A DNA stretch of 64,000 bases from assembly GCA_937625935.1 (NCBI GenBank), contig OW569365.1, forward strand, positions 248,001-312,000. Reading direction: 5' to 3'. Each line of letters opens with the position of its first letter. Position 1 is the first letter of the stretch. The stretch comes from Tetramitus jugosus. Its lineage: Eukaryota > Heterolobosea > Eutetramitea > Acrasida > Vahlkampfiidae. A program made the translations under genes and the position numbers. The notes below the pieces were generated by a model. That model worked only from the letters and a program-made list of their open reading frames with translations. It was not told the origin of the DNA and did no database searches. Below are positions 22,401-34,558 of this stretch, one piece after another.

Positions 22401-25400
22401 TACCATCTAGTATCGATATGCCTAATGCAAGAAGCTGGGAGAAGTCTGGTGAGTATCTAGTTCAGGCTCTACTGGTACAATCAGGCATCAATACATCGGT
22501 ACCTGCATTGCAACCTCAACAAACCCAAAAGTTGCTTGGATCATTCTCGGGCAGTGGTACGACCACTAACTCAAATACGGGTACTGCTGGCAATACAAAC
22601 ATACCACTAACGAATGATACAATTTATCAACACTCGGTAGTTCTTCTGAGACACATATGCACTCAATTTTGGGCATCCACTCGGCTATCTGATGACTTCT
22701 TCATCAAGTTTGTTCAGGTGGCTGCTCCAGATGAGTTCACAAGTGGAAGAGCTAGTGATTCTTATTTTGAGAAGAACGACAGCGGGTCAAGATCGAATCG
22801 AACCTCTCTGACATATGATCCATCATTCTTGCAGATAGGTAAGTTGCCACCAAGTGCAGGCTTCTGTACACTCAGATTGGTTTGGCACTCGCCATACGTT
22901 GTTGAATTGTTTACCAACTTTTTCAACGTGCCCACAACCACCCGACAGCAAGTCGTATTACAGCTCCAATGTTTGATACAGACAACCCTTTCTCCTACGA
23001 GCGCTACCTCAACAGCCCACGGTAATGCAAGAAGTCAGGCTGCTGCAACAAATGCAACTGCGGCTCTTTCAGTGTACACGACGAACAATCCGTTACACAA
23101 GATTTTGAACAAACTACCAAAGTGTCGTGATGGAGACGAAATTCAATATTACAAGTCTCTATTTTATCATCCACCACATTATGGAAGCTACTTGCACCAT
23201 AAGAAATGGATTTGGAATCTAGAGGATGCAAGAATATTGTACCAAATCCTGTCCATGCTGTTTGCTCAGCGATTGAGGGAGGGATACTCACTCATTTACT
23301 TGCATTATTCTGCTATATTCCATAAGGTGATTCGATTGCAAAATGGAGTCAGCAACTCAGATGATCGTCCCTGCAATTTATTTTACTGCGTACACATTCT
23401 CAAGTCAAAAAGAATTATCACTGAAATATGGGTAGAGCCACAATCAGGTGAGTTAGATTTCGATGACTATTATATCACTGAGCTGGATATAGTTCAAAAC
23501 TTAAGAGATTGGATTTATATGGTTGATTCCGATATTATGGGAATGTTTTGGACTTTTAACAAAATATATCGCTCTTGTGATAGCTACAAGTCTGTTCAGA
23601 GCGATCAGCACCGTGTGGAGATGATTCAGTTCGGAAGTGACTGTCAATTTTCGTTGGACAAGAATGATTTCATGGTCATTAGTAGCAACATGAATAGTCT
23701 TTTCCGTCATGGACAATTCAATAACGCAATCATTCAATTTTTACATCCCCCAAGTGTCACCTCTGATGTCATCGTGAGTCACAACACAAGACGTTCGAGT
23801 GCCACCACAGAGAGTAATGATGTTATGATTGTGCAACAAGCGAATACCAAACTTTACGAGAGATTGACAAAATTAATTTCTCTGTTAAGTGAAGTGGAGG
23901 TTCCTTTGGACACATCCAACATCCAACTATTAAGGAAGATACTTCCTGGTAGTCAATTGGCCTCCCTCGAACCCCAAAAGTCGAGATGCTTCGTGAAGCT
24001 GGTTTCGACAGACAATGAACGGCACCATCACCTAACTGAGGAAGTAGAGAAGGCATTATTATTCACAATCATCCCTAATGGTTTCTCTTCTCTGGAAGAC
24101 CTTTTGGAGATAGTCATCTGTGAATGCAAAGAATCTCACCTCTCCAACATTGTCAACATCATAGAGCCTCCAATAGACGATCTTGTCATTAATCGTCTCT
24201 TCTCACTGAAACAATCTCTGCCTAACTCCAAGAGCACTAGTACTCTGTCAAGCTTGGGAGTGAGCAGCAGTCACGAGGAGATTGCACAGTTGCAAAAAAT
24301 TACTACTTCGCCAGAGTGTGAGAAATATCGAGATTTCTTAGCATCTTTCCATTCTATGTCATATGCGTATGGAGTCTACAAGTGCCTGCAAATGCCTAAT
24401 CAGCAATGTGTGGACTTGAAGGTATTTAAGACAGCTGTTGAGGCCTGTGTCGAGTATCGAGAGGAAATCGATTTAACGGAGCTATTTGAAGCAATCTTGT
24501 TGAGTCAAGACTATTTCTTCACTCACGTACCTAATCGTGAAAAGAGTCCCAACGAAGACATGAACGCTTACTTTGCAAAGATTTTACAAAAATTCTTTGA
24601 AAAGGTGCCCGGTACTGATCATCATTACTATTATAAAGATAGATCAATAGACAGTGGAAGAGGATTGTTGTCAGATGAAAAGGGTCTTACAAGAAAGAGA
24701 GGTAGCAATGTATCTCTCATCGCTGCTGCAAAGCAAGCACCTCCAAAAATTCAAAAGACCACCTCGGATCATTCCGAGGATATTCTAACTGACGACCAAT
24801 TTACGAATATTGAAGAAGAGGACAAGCAAGATGGCAATAGTGATATGTCAGACGAGGTTCAAAGTGTCACATCAGGAGGTAGTATCGCTGGAGCTTCTAA
24901 TATCTATGATAGTCTATCTGAGGCAACCTATATGTCTGAAACAAGCAATAATTCCTTTGCTTTCAGAGATTCTCCACATGCAGCCCAGCTAGACACTCTC
25001 AATATTCCAGTGTTTATGCGTATGGAGTGTGTTATCAGTGAATCTGAAGATATCTATATTGATTATGACGAGGATGATCGACCAATTGAACCAGAGCAGA
25101 AGGAAATTATTTATCCGGTCAACGACATTCCTGTTGATAAGATCACTGCCTCATTCAAGAATATTGCCACTCATCTTCAAACGAGCGAGGAAAGTGACAC
25201 ATTCAGTAATGACAACGATTTGAACGCCATTCTAAACCCCCACAGCATGTCCATGTCAGCAGCTGCCGCGAACGATCCTTCATCATGGATATCAAAGATA
25301 TCAAACATGAAGAGCTCACTGCGTGTTTATTGCATCACGTTGCCACCTGATAAGCTTATTGCTGCGATGGATGAGTTTGAACCACAAAGAAGAGACATCT

Positions 25401-28400
25401 TCCAATACTTGTACAAATTCCATGATGACAACCAATTTAGCTTTGCCAAGTCAAAGTTCTCAGCCAATGACATGCTCGAAACAAGTGAAGGTAGCATTGA
25501 GTATGACGATATTACGGATGAAGACTCAGAAAATTTTGATGATGAGGCATCCCATCCAAGCAGTTCAGCTCCATTTTTGCCCAAGCACTATTTACCTAAT
25601 CATCTGAGAAGGACAATGACTGGCATGAAGAAGAGATTCCAGGCTTTGATTTCTAAGGAGATCCTCAATGCTCTGCTTCACTCCAATCCCATTACTCCCT
25701 ATGTTGTGAAGAAAGTTTTTGATAATCTCCCAAACTTGCCAACCAGTTGCTATCAAAAGTACCATATTAATCTCGAGTTTATCAATGGGAGAGACGGTGC
25801 TCGTTTGTTCCAATCTGAAATTGCAAAGTGCAAAACAGTGATATTCAAAAAAATTGGAGATCAATATGTAACTTACTTCAGAAAGACTAGCGCAGAGCTC
25901 TCCGTTTCACCCTACTACGCATTCCAAGAGAACCAAACAAATGACCAACCATCGAATGTTGATCATGTAGAAACTGGATACGAGAGTGATGAACTGCCCA
26001 ACTTCTCTGTTCAAGCTCGAGCAACCACTGGCGATTTGTCCGTTGATGACGTTCATTTTTATGATAAGGAGGCTGTTGATGTAGATCGAGCAAATCTTGA
26101 ACTTCCGTATTGGATCGTTCTGTCATTGGCCAACTCTGTTCCCAATAGAAACACGAGACAGCTTTCTATTGTGTTCTATTCGCCATATCCTATCACATCA
26201 GAATGTAAGAACAGAGTAACACATTTACTGGAAACTGTAATTGCTGCTGTCGCAAAGCGTGTCAACACATTACTATTATTGAACAATCTGCACGACACAA
26301 GATTATGCAGCTCTTTATTATTGCCGATATCAAACCAAGACAGAGTATTGGAAGAACGTATGGGAGGACTCGATAGGAACCCTATCGACAGCAAATTGCT
26401 ACGAGCTTCGGATCCTAACTGTGCCTTCAAAGAGGGATGTCTTTCGTGTCCAATAGTTCATACGATTCGCTTCAAGTTGCACCGTCGTCTTCAAACTGAC
26501 CTCGCAATGAGAACATTGGTTTCGACGGTGTTCCATCCATTTGTTGTGAGTAATAGAACGAATGTGTTTGTGTATCGAGAGAGGAACGGACATGTGTTTT
26601 ATATGCGACTGTCTGACCAAAAGCAAAATCAAAGCTCTAAAGCTGAACAGGAAGATACTCAACATGGGGAAATTGATACCATATCAGACACTCTATCAGC
26701 ATCTAGGAACTATTCTCTGTCGTCTGCAACCATGGGACAGTATCTGATCGCAAATCTCAATATTAACAATACGAAACAACCATCGTTGATTCTGGAAGTT
26801 TATGGAGTCAATGTTCCAAGTGCTGAGATCACAAATCAATTGCAAAACTTGATGGAATCAAAGATATCAGCAATGACACTCAGTATTATCTCTAACCTAC
26901 TCCTCAGAAATACTCAGTACAAGTTAAATATCGAAGACTTGGAGTTTATTAGGCCTTCTACCAAAAGACCCGAGAAAGCAGTGATCATCGATATCCCACC
27001 AATCATCAATAACATGCTTTTATATTTGCTGATTGCAAGAGAAAATCTTCAGGAATACTTGAATAGGCTCTACCTGACCAATGGTTCTATTGCTACTCCT
27101 GCTACACTTTCGAATAGTCAGCCTCTCACAGAAGAAAACAATGACCTCTCATCGGGTCACTCTCAGGTTGAAGATGATGGAAATACTCTTGCATTTAAGG
27201 CATTAGAATTTGCCTTCTTGTATAACTCAGTTCCACAGACATATACAAGATCAATCTCTTCGCCTGCTATTTGCAAAGGTATTTCATGCATACAGTTCAC
27301 AGTGCTCAACTCCCAAAACAAAATGGTTCGACTATTTAAACCTGATGAACTCGATGCTGAAATTTCAACACCAGATAGTTTATCGACTTGGAGTCTATTA
27401 CAAGCCAAGCCATGCAACCTACCATACAACTCTCTGGGATACATAGAATTGGAGAGTGAGGACTTGTCCGGTGAAGAAACGTCTGATGAAGAACTGGACA
27501 ATGAATCATTTGAAGAGCTAGATCAAATTCCAAGAAAAGTCAAATCCAAACCAGTAACTGACTCTAGCTCCTCTCCGCGACAACTCCTGATTGAGATGTG
27601 GAGAAATGGTGACATTGACTTGCAAGCATTGCTCGATAGGATTGTACTCACCTTGAATCAAGCAGTATCAGACTACATATTTGAAGAAAAACTGCTTCGT
27701 CCACCGATTGAACTTGTTTCATATCGAGAGCGATTCTTGATGCCATATCAATTGGCATGTCGAAGAGCGCGACAAGTTAGATCACAGTCGACACATGAGT
27801 ACAGACAATCCACGTTTCTGCCAGTGTGGGAGATGGATAGATTCTTATCAAAACTTATTGACTTGCTTAACCACAAAGCTCACATGCATCCAATTATACT
27901 ATCGAGCATCGATGGAAAAGCCACCTCCTTCCAAGTGTATGATAAGGTGATGAAGAGTAAAATTGCTCACAGTGTCGGTAGCAACAGTATCTGCTTCAGC
28001 ATCATTGGTGGTCTAGTGAGTATCGCAGATGGTGACAAACTAGTGAGCTCTGTTACGAATCCATCAGACTACAAGAGTATTGTTTCTCATGCTCAAGCCT
28101 CTTACAAGAAATCAAGATATCAATATCAACGAAACTGTGCAATCATGATTACGGTGACTAACGTCGAAGTGCTTGCTTTTGCTTATAATTGGAAGACTGC
28201 AGATTTTGACAAATTCAAAATGTCTCTCAGTAAGTTGATATCTTGGACAACATGCAGAGTTCTGCTCCTGAACTCTATTCTTCATCAGAAGATGGGTCTA
28301 TTCTATCACAGCAAATCTAAAAATTTGACACATTTCGAGGATGATTCTCAAAAGGAAGATGTCAAACTTACTTTTAGTAACATTGACATTCTGATATACA

Positions 28401-30619
28401 ATCAACCAGAACCAAGAAAACAGTCACATCAGCAGCAACAACAACAACCGACAACAACTATCCAACCTCCTGTGAACCCCAATCAACAAATGATTGCCTA
28501 TGGAAAGAATGGTATTCCAAATAGATTTGCAAAGAACAATCCTATGGTCATGCAACAACAACAAAAGAGAAGCGAGCCGCCTGTCATCCAAACGAAACAA
28601 AAATCATCTCGATTAGATGTTCAATCATCTCCCTCCTCTAGATCTGCCAAGAAGTCCTCATCACGCTCCTTGAAGGTCACTAAACACTTTGGTTTCTTAT
28701 TGCGTGGGATACAAGACACCTCTCAAAGCAACTCCATTAATCCAAAGGTGCAACTAGCGGCCGAACAGAAATATGATCCTCTCTTATCTCACGGCAATGC
28801 ATTCAAGAATATTGTACACAGGAATCAAAGACAACTGCAGGAGAAGCATCATTTGGCACACATTTACTCTCGATGGAACAATACACAAGCATCTGAGGCG
28901 ACATCACAACTTTTACCCTCTGACTATCAGCTAATCAAGAACAACAGTAGGTTGTTCCACTACTGCCGAGTTCCTCTCTTCTTCAATCCCTTGAGAAGAG
29001 TGCTCTTTAATCCTCAGTTCTCAACGAATAGTGCTGTACTGTACAACAAGAGCAAGTCTATTGACTCTACAGGAATGGCAAACATGAGAGAGATTGGACA
29101 TCACAAGAAAGTATTCGAAAGTTTTTTGGGTGAATATGTGATATATATTGACTCTTTGGGAGTCAATGGCGTGCACGTGTATTCTGAGACCAACGAAGAC
29201 AATAGCAGCTCTTCATCTGGTGCTGGGCACGCGGACAATGGACCAACACGATCTGCGAGATCAAATAGTCAGAAGAGACCAACGAGCAGTGAGTCATCAT
29301 CCTCTCAAAGATCAGCTCCAAAGTCAAAACATATCTCAAAATCCAATGATCTCATCCATAAGCCTCGACCTCTCATTCAAATTGATGAGGATATTTTCCA
29401 ACTACCACCAACAACCGTCTACTTCCAAAAGTCTATGAATGGTGGTACGCTCTTTATGGAATTGGGATTGGATTCAATTTATGCCTATCTGAATGTCTAT
29501 ATATCCGATCCACCGGTACTTAGTTTGAATTCTGAATTGTATGACTCTCGATCGACATTCATGGAGAAGGCAGCTCAATTTAAGCATCAACTCCATATGA
29601 ACTCGTTCGCATACGATTTCCACATTCGAAACTTCCACAATTACATTAACAATGAGCAAGCAGAGTATCCGACAAACTTGAACTTTATCGATCTGATCAA
29701 TGACTACATTCAGTTCTATCCAAACACTCCAATCTATTCTCGCAATGTTCTCAAGCAACATTCGGTACCAATCAGCAACGTGAATGACTTACTGGAACTG
29801 AGCGAACAAACACAAGAGAGAACAACTGGTAGTCCTTATCAAGGCTTTTTCGACTATATTTGTGCCCACGCAAATCGTTATGGAATACTGTGCACCAAGA
29901 AATTGAAAAATTGTTTCATACTTGAGAGATTCAAGCCACAACGTGATATCACATCGAACAACAGAGAGCTCTATTCTTATTCAATCATTGCCTTGATTGA
30001 TAATGAATCACCTGAGTTGACAATACGACTCTATGTCATCTATGTGAATACATCCACATCGCAACCATATACAACAAAGACGGCTGGATCAAAGAGCAGT
30101 GTCGAGTCCTCTGTTCAACACATTCTCGACGAATGTGAACAAAAGTTGAAACAAGTGTTGGTTCAAGCCAAGAATGACTACAGACTTGATACTCTATGGA
30201 ACATGGCCTTGACGTTCAAGCTGAATGAATCTTCTCTTGATCAATTGAAGAGAATATGTCATCGACTGCCATTGAAGCACATTGATCGAAGCTTGGACTG
30301 CTTTGATAGTGTGTACGCTCCGTGGGCCAACATCTTGTCTGAACTGTGGACCACGTATGGTCACTCAACATGTGGTAGTATATTCAAACAAGACGGGTCA
30401 TGTCAATACCTGCATATCAGATGTCCTCAAAACAGTGACATATTGATTCATCTGGAGTTCAGAGTTTTTGAGAATCATGTGAGAGTCTACCTGTTCCGCA
30501 AGAATCGTCTGACCAACATGGAACGAAGCTGTACAGAACTGGAAGCTGACTTTATTAGTGAGTTTGTGAATCACGTATGTTCCATGCTCTGGAGAATGTG
30601 TCTCTGGCGAAGCTCTTGA
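18686..30619 (+). CDS. SZT2: SZT2 homologue (KICSTOR scaffold), giant single exon
   Basis: An unbroken frame of 3977 codons. The first 670 residues or so are low in complexity (Asn, Ser, His, Gln, with a long His run near 350-375). Ordered sequence starts at KYSLVLSVDISPSMASVDP (about 676), then GDILFDRVF and the nearby LVVISDGCFTLSELK region. These match the vWA-like start of animal SZT2 (LVLVLDLSPSTG, GEILFDEVF, IIVITDGVTSV). Further matches are a HHKKWIWNL stretch (YHQRWLWSV in SZT2) and TEIWVEPQSGELD (TECWVEPQTGRVE). In animals SZT2 is the largest KICSTOR subunit and recruits GATOR1 to lysosomes to switch off TORC1 on starvation. The other KICSTOR subunits are not here. Length exceeds human SZT2 (about 3400) because of the N-terminal extension and Ser/Gln inserts (about 3240-3340 and 3500-3560). 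Confidence 0.82.
19737..19800 (+). repeat. CAT/CAC run coding a long His tract in SZT2
   Basis: Near-continuous CAC/CAT codons give about 20 histidines broken by Leu-Leu. The synonymous codons are mixed, so it is not a pure DNA slippage repeat. Confidence 0.8.
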
Positions 30620-30965
30620 TTTTCCGCATTCGAAGTTGGCCAATAAAAATAATAATCCGTAAAACACATCACCCGTCGAAGGAAAAAAACAAGTCAACCA
30701 TAAAAACTCCATCACACACTCAAAATTCACGGATCACCAAGAAGAACACTCCACTTGCTTCTCAACGTTGCACTTGCCAACAACAAACAAACCAACAAAC
30801 GTCATCAACCACCATTATCATCCAACATTATCTTACTACAAAGCATAGAACACACTGATTTAAAGAAGAAGCAAACTACTTTCAACTACCCCCTCCTCCT
30901 TCTACCTCCCCAACCACACAACCAATCACCCAATCAAACACACAATCACCTTTTTTTTTGTGTCG
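30620..30965. other. intergenic gap after SZT2
   Basis: About 345 bases, rich in CAA and ACC, ending in a run of nine T just before the next start. No gene seen. Confidence 0.4.
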
Positions 30966-32384
30966 ATGAGCAGCAGTGAAAAACAACAACCAACAACAAC
31001 GACAATTTCACTTCAACAACAGATTCATCCAAGAATCGAGTTTGAAAAGTCTATTCTCTTCCGTAAAAAGGACTGTCCCACAGACTTTATCTACTTTAAG
31101 AGGGACACTGACACTCGAAAGAGAAAAACAGAGGGCATCCCAAAAAAAGTATTGACAGTGGACATTTCACATCCAGAATTTCCACCTCAATACTATAGTC
31201 AGACATCCTCCATCATCAAACCCACTCACTTTTCAGTTGTTCTCATTTGTCAACAACAGTGTGCCAACAACACTAGACAAATACTAAAGGCACGTGATCA
31301 CATTTTCCTTCATCCCAATCAGACCACCAGAGACGTTCCATTCAATATCCCACTTGCAAAGGGCAAGATTAGAAACAGAGAATTCATCTTTGTGGGAGTG
31401 GATCATGACACTGGAATGGTGTTTCCAATGGAATGGAAGTTGCATGATGATGCATCCTATTACTCTGGTTTCTTTAAGGTGTTGAGTAGAAACACGAGAG
31501 GTGAAGGTGTTCAGAAACAAGTGGATCAAGGCCTCTCTGTGATGACTGATGAATTGTGGAAGTGTATCACTAGAGTGGCCACTGAGAGGGACTCACCCAT
31601 GATTCCACAATTGTCATCTCCACAATCCTCATCACCATTGCCATTGCCATCATCATTGAAGAGAGAATGGAAACAAGTAGATGGGGATGATGATAAAGTC
31701 AACAACAACAACAAGAGAAGAAGAAGAAGTGAAGAACCACCCGTTTGTTCTTCACCTACGATTGCCGTCACCTCTCCTGTTGGTGTTACTGTTGTCATGG
31801 AATCATCATCATCATCATCCCCTTTTAGTCCCACAGATTGTTCCACCTCTTATTCACCACTCTCATCACCCATTCTCATGTTTGACAATGATGAATTGGA
31901 TGTATCAGGTGCTTTGAGTGTATTGAATGAAGTCATGTCATGCGCTGATGAAGAATTGTTGCCCATTGATCCATTCATGAGTCAATTCTTGGAAGATCAT
32001 GATTCATTTGAGTTGCCATCATCATCATCTACAGCTACAGCTACTGCCTCACCTCTGATTGGCTGTGATTCCATGATGAACATGTCTCAAATGATGATGA
32101 ACAATGTCTGCATGACCCATACTCCTACCACTACTACTCCTACTATTACTCCTGCTACAAATACTCTTGCCACACTTAATGGTGTCACTGAGGACTACTT
32201 TGTCGCTACAAATTCTGCTGCCTGTGCTGAGTTTGATTTCCTGCTGTTCAACAATTGTTCATTTTCAATTGAAGAACAGCCATTGAGTGAAATCAGTGTC
32301 TCTCCTGCTGTGATGAGACCCGGCCTGAGCAGTGTTGTCAATCTTTCCCATCAATCGCCTTTCTTCTCAGCCCTAGAATGTTAA
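30966..32384 (+). CDS. unknown protein with ordered N-terminal domain and Ser-rich acidic tail
   Basis: Single exon, 472 residues from the first ATG (30966); the frame is open two codons earlier without an ATG. Residues of about 25-200 look like one folded domain with many basic and aromatic residues (KSILFRKKDCPTDFIYFKRD; PTHFSVVLICQQQC; GKIRNREFIFVGVDHDTG). A basic cluster KRRRR near 247 could be a nuclear signal. The rest is Ser/Thr/Pro-rich and acidic, ending in FFSALEC. A basic domain, nuclear signal and acidic tail are typical of transcription factors, but I recognise no family. Its 3' end converges with tryptophan dioxygenase. Confidence 0.75.
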   Translation: MSSSEKQQPTTTTISLQQQIHPRIEFEKSILFRKKDCPTDFIYFKRDTDTRKRKTEGIPKKVLTVDISHPEFPPQYYSQTSSIIKPTHFSVVLICQQQCANNTRQILKARDHIFLHPNQTTRDVPFNIPLAKGKIRNREFIFVGVDHDTGMVFPMEWKLHDDASYYSGFFKVLSRNTRGEGVQKQVDQGLSVMTDELWKCITRVATERDSPMIPQLSSPQSSSPLPLPSSLKREWKQVDGDDDKVNNNNKRRRRSEEPPVCSSPTIAVTSPVGVTVVMESSSSSSPFSPTDCSTSYSPLSSPILMFDNDELDVSGALSVLNEVMSCADEELLPIDPFMSQFLEDHDSFELPSSSSTATATASPLIGCDSMMNMSQMMMNNVCMTHTPTTTTPTITPATNTLATLNGVTEDYFVATNSAACAEFDFLLFNNCSFSIEEQPLSEISVSPAVMRPGLSSVVNLSHQSPFFSALEC

Positions 32385-32648
32385 CGTTTTTTTCGGATTC
32401 TGGCCTGAGATTGAAACGATGTAGATTGCGAATCTTGTATCGCTTGACAAGTGAAACACAGTCTCTCTTTTGATTTTACACCAACAATTAATGTGTGCGC
32501 GAGCATGTATGTGAGTGAGATGTATATATCTTTCTACCACACTACCTGTGAATAAATATTTGAACACGCTTTTTTTCAAAAATGGAACATTGTTGTTGCG
32601 GTTGTTTATTGTTTGTGAGTTTCAATTGATCCCAAAAATGAGTCACAC

Positions 32649-34127
32649 TTAGTTAAGAGATGCACTATTATGGTCTTGATCAAATGGCAACAGTGTCATG
32701 CGAGGTAGAGCAGTGGTTCGAATGAATTGTGCCTTGGCTTGCCACAGGTCCAAGAACACTCTGTACTTTGTGGTGCCTTCCAAGTAGTCGACACCAGAGG
32801 ATCCACCAGTTCCTGTTCTGCGACCAATCATGCGCTCCACCATGCGCACATGTCTCGTTCTCCACAGGAGGAAAGCCTCTTCGAACGCAACGAGATCATC
32901 CAACAGATTGGCGTACGTGGAAATCTCTGGCTGTTGTCTGTAGCACATGATGAACATGATGGCCAATCTTCGACGTCTCACATGTTCCTGCAAGTGTTGC
33001 TTGCAAATGTCAGGAATGTCAGTTGTTGTTGTTGTTGTTGTTGTCGTAGTCTTTGCAGTAGTCATCGTAGAATTGGCATGAGGACAAGTGACAACAGGCA
33101 CACCGATACCACCACTAGTCACATCTTCATCATGTGACTCGCCGTTCAAGAATGGTGACACCTGTTGCATCTCCTTTTGCACAGCTTCATCAATCTTGTC
33201 ACTGTCCACGTGCCACAGTGCCTTTTGGAATCTCAGATTCTCCAATTTTTTGTCCATGAACACTGGCAGGAATGAGGAGGGCACTCTGTCGGCAACCTTG
33301 TTGTCCAACCACCGATAGACAATATCCTTGATGGACGGTTGTGTTTGACGCTGTTGAATATTGTGCAGTCCTCTCGTGTCATGCTTCAACGGATCTGTAT
33401 AGTGCTGATAGGAACAGCCAACACGTTGATTGTCCTTGAGTCCCAACACGAGTTCCATCTCTCTCATTTGAACACTTTGGAAACCACTGGCCGGACCAAT
33501 GTAATCACGGAATTCTAAAAAGTCAGCAGGATGCATACTCTCCAATATATCAAACGTACCGAGTGAGTATCTCATGATACTGTCTGCTCGTTTGATTCGA
33601 TCAGAGCACACTTGCATGCACTCTAGTACAAATTGCTTATTGTTGATACTCTTGTAATTGTCAGTGTTGTTGTTGTTATTTTCACTCATGGTATGGTGAT
33701 GAATTTGATTCAACATGGACACAGAGGAATCAATGGACATGAGTTTGCACAGAATGAGACGAACACTGTTCAATTCGTGCAATATTTGTTTGAACCACAG
33801 TTCAAATGACTGATGAACAACAATAAACAAGTGTTCGTCATGATGATGGAGACCTCCCTTGGTAGCACTGCCCTGCAATGACAAGAGTGCATCTGTTTCA
33901 ATATAGTGAGAATAAGTGACCTCTGTTCCCTTGACTTGCTCTACTGTTAATCTCTTTTTAGTGTTGTACAGCCAGTCATCTTCATCATCAACTGCTGCTG
34001 CTGCTTGTTGTTGTTCTGCTCCATGTGCTCCATTTGTTTGTTGTTGTTGTTGTTCTGTTGTTGGATGATTGACAAGTGGCAATGGTTGTTCTTGTTGAAG
34101 ATGATGTTGTTCATTGATTGGATCCAT
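32649..34127 (-). CDS. TDO2: tryptophan 2,3-dioxygenase
   Basis: Single exon, 492 residues, longer than animal TDO (about 400) because of a Gln-rich N-terminus of about 60 residues and a Thr run near 355-370. Seen: DEHLFIVVHQSFELWFKQIL with the substrate-binding His (H105), an FDILESMHPADFLEFRDYIG block, and RHVRMVERMIGRRTGTGGSSG with the proximal haem His (H426). The enzyme opens the indole ring of L-tryptophan to N-formylkynurenine, the first step of the kynurenine path. All key residues are kept, so it should be active as a haem tetramer. Confidence 0.96.
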   Translation of the reverse strand: MDPINEQHHLQQEQPLPLVNHPTTEQQQQQTNGAHGAEQQQAAAAVDDEDDWLYNTKKRLTVEQVKGTEVTYSHYIETDALLSLQGSATKGGLHHHDEHLFIVVHQSFELWFKQILHELNSVRLILCKLMSIDSSVSMLNQIHHHTMSENNNNNTDNYKSINNKQFVLECMQVCSDRIKRADSIMRYSLGTFDILESMHPADFLEFRDYIGPASGFQSVQMREMELVLGLKDNQRVGCSYQHYTDPLKHDTRGLHNIQQRQTQPSIKDIVYRWLDNKVADRVPSSFLPVFMDKKLENLRFQKALWHVDSDKIDEAVQKEMQQVSPFLNGESHDEDVTSGGIGVPVVTCPHANSTMTTAKTTTTTTTTTTDIPDICKQHLQEHVRRRRLAIMFIMCYRQQPEISTYANLLDDLVAFEEAFLLWRTRHVRMVERMIGRRTGTGGSSGVDYLEGTTKYRVFLDLWQAKAQFIRTTALPRMTLLPFDQDHNSASLN

Positions 34128-34558
34128 GGTGTCAATTGGTGTGAATAGTCAATAGCTGGACTCAGTGAGTTGATGTGTGTGTCTTTGTTTTCTTTAGTAG
34201 ACTCGAGAGTGGCGAGGAAAAGTTGAAATGGAATTGACGCGGACATTAGCCTTCTTTGAATTTGGTTGTCGTGAAAACCTAATCTGACGCCCCAATCAAA
34301 TTTCCTTTCCCCGAAAATGAACAGAACCACAGGCAACACGTTCAGAATGGCAATCGCGACCTTGTGACCAAAGTGTGATTTCAATGAACAGCTGACAAAA
34401 ACTTGGTCAAGCTGGCAAGTCTTCCATCAAAGTTTTCATTTCTTTAACTGGAAGTTTGTTCCCTCTCTGCAAAGTCTCCTTTTCGGATAAAATCGGAGTA
34501 TTCATCGATGTTGTAAACTATAAAAAGATGCATTTTTGATCAAGGAAAAAAAACAAAC
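34128..34558. other. divergent promoter between TDO and the reductase gene
   Basis: About 430 bases. TATAAAAAG at 34520-34528 lies about 35 bases before the start of the right-hand gene, so it could be a TATA box. No gene seen. Confidence 0.45.
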
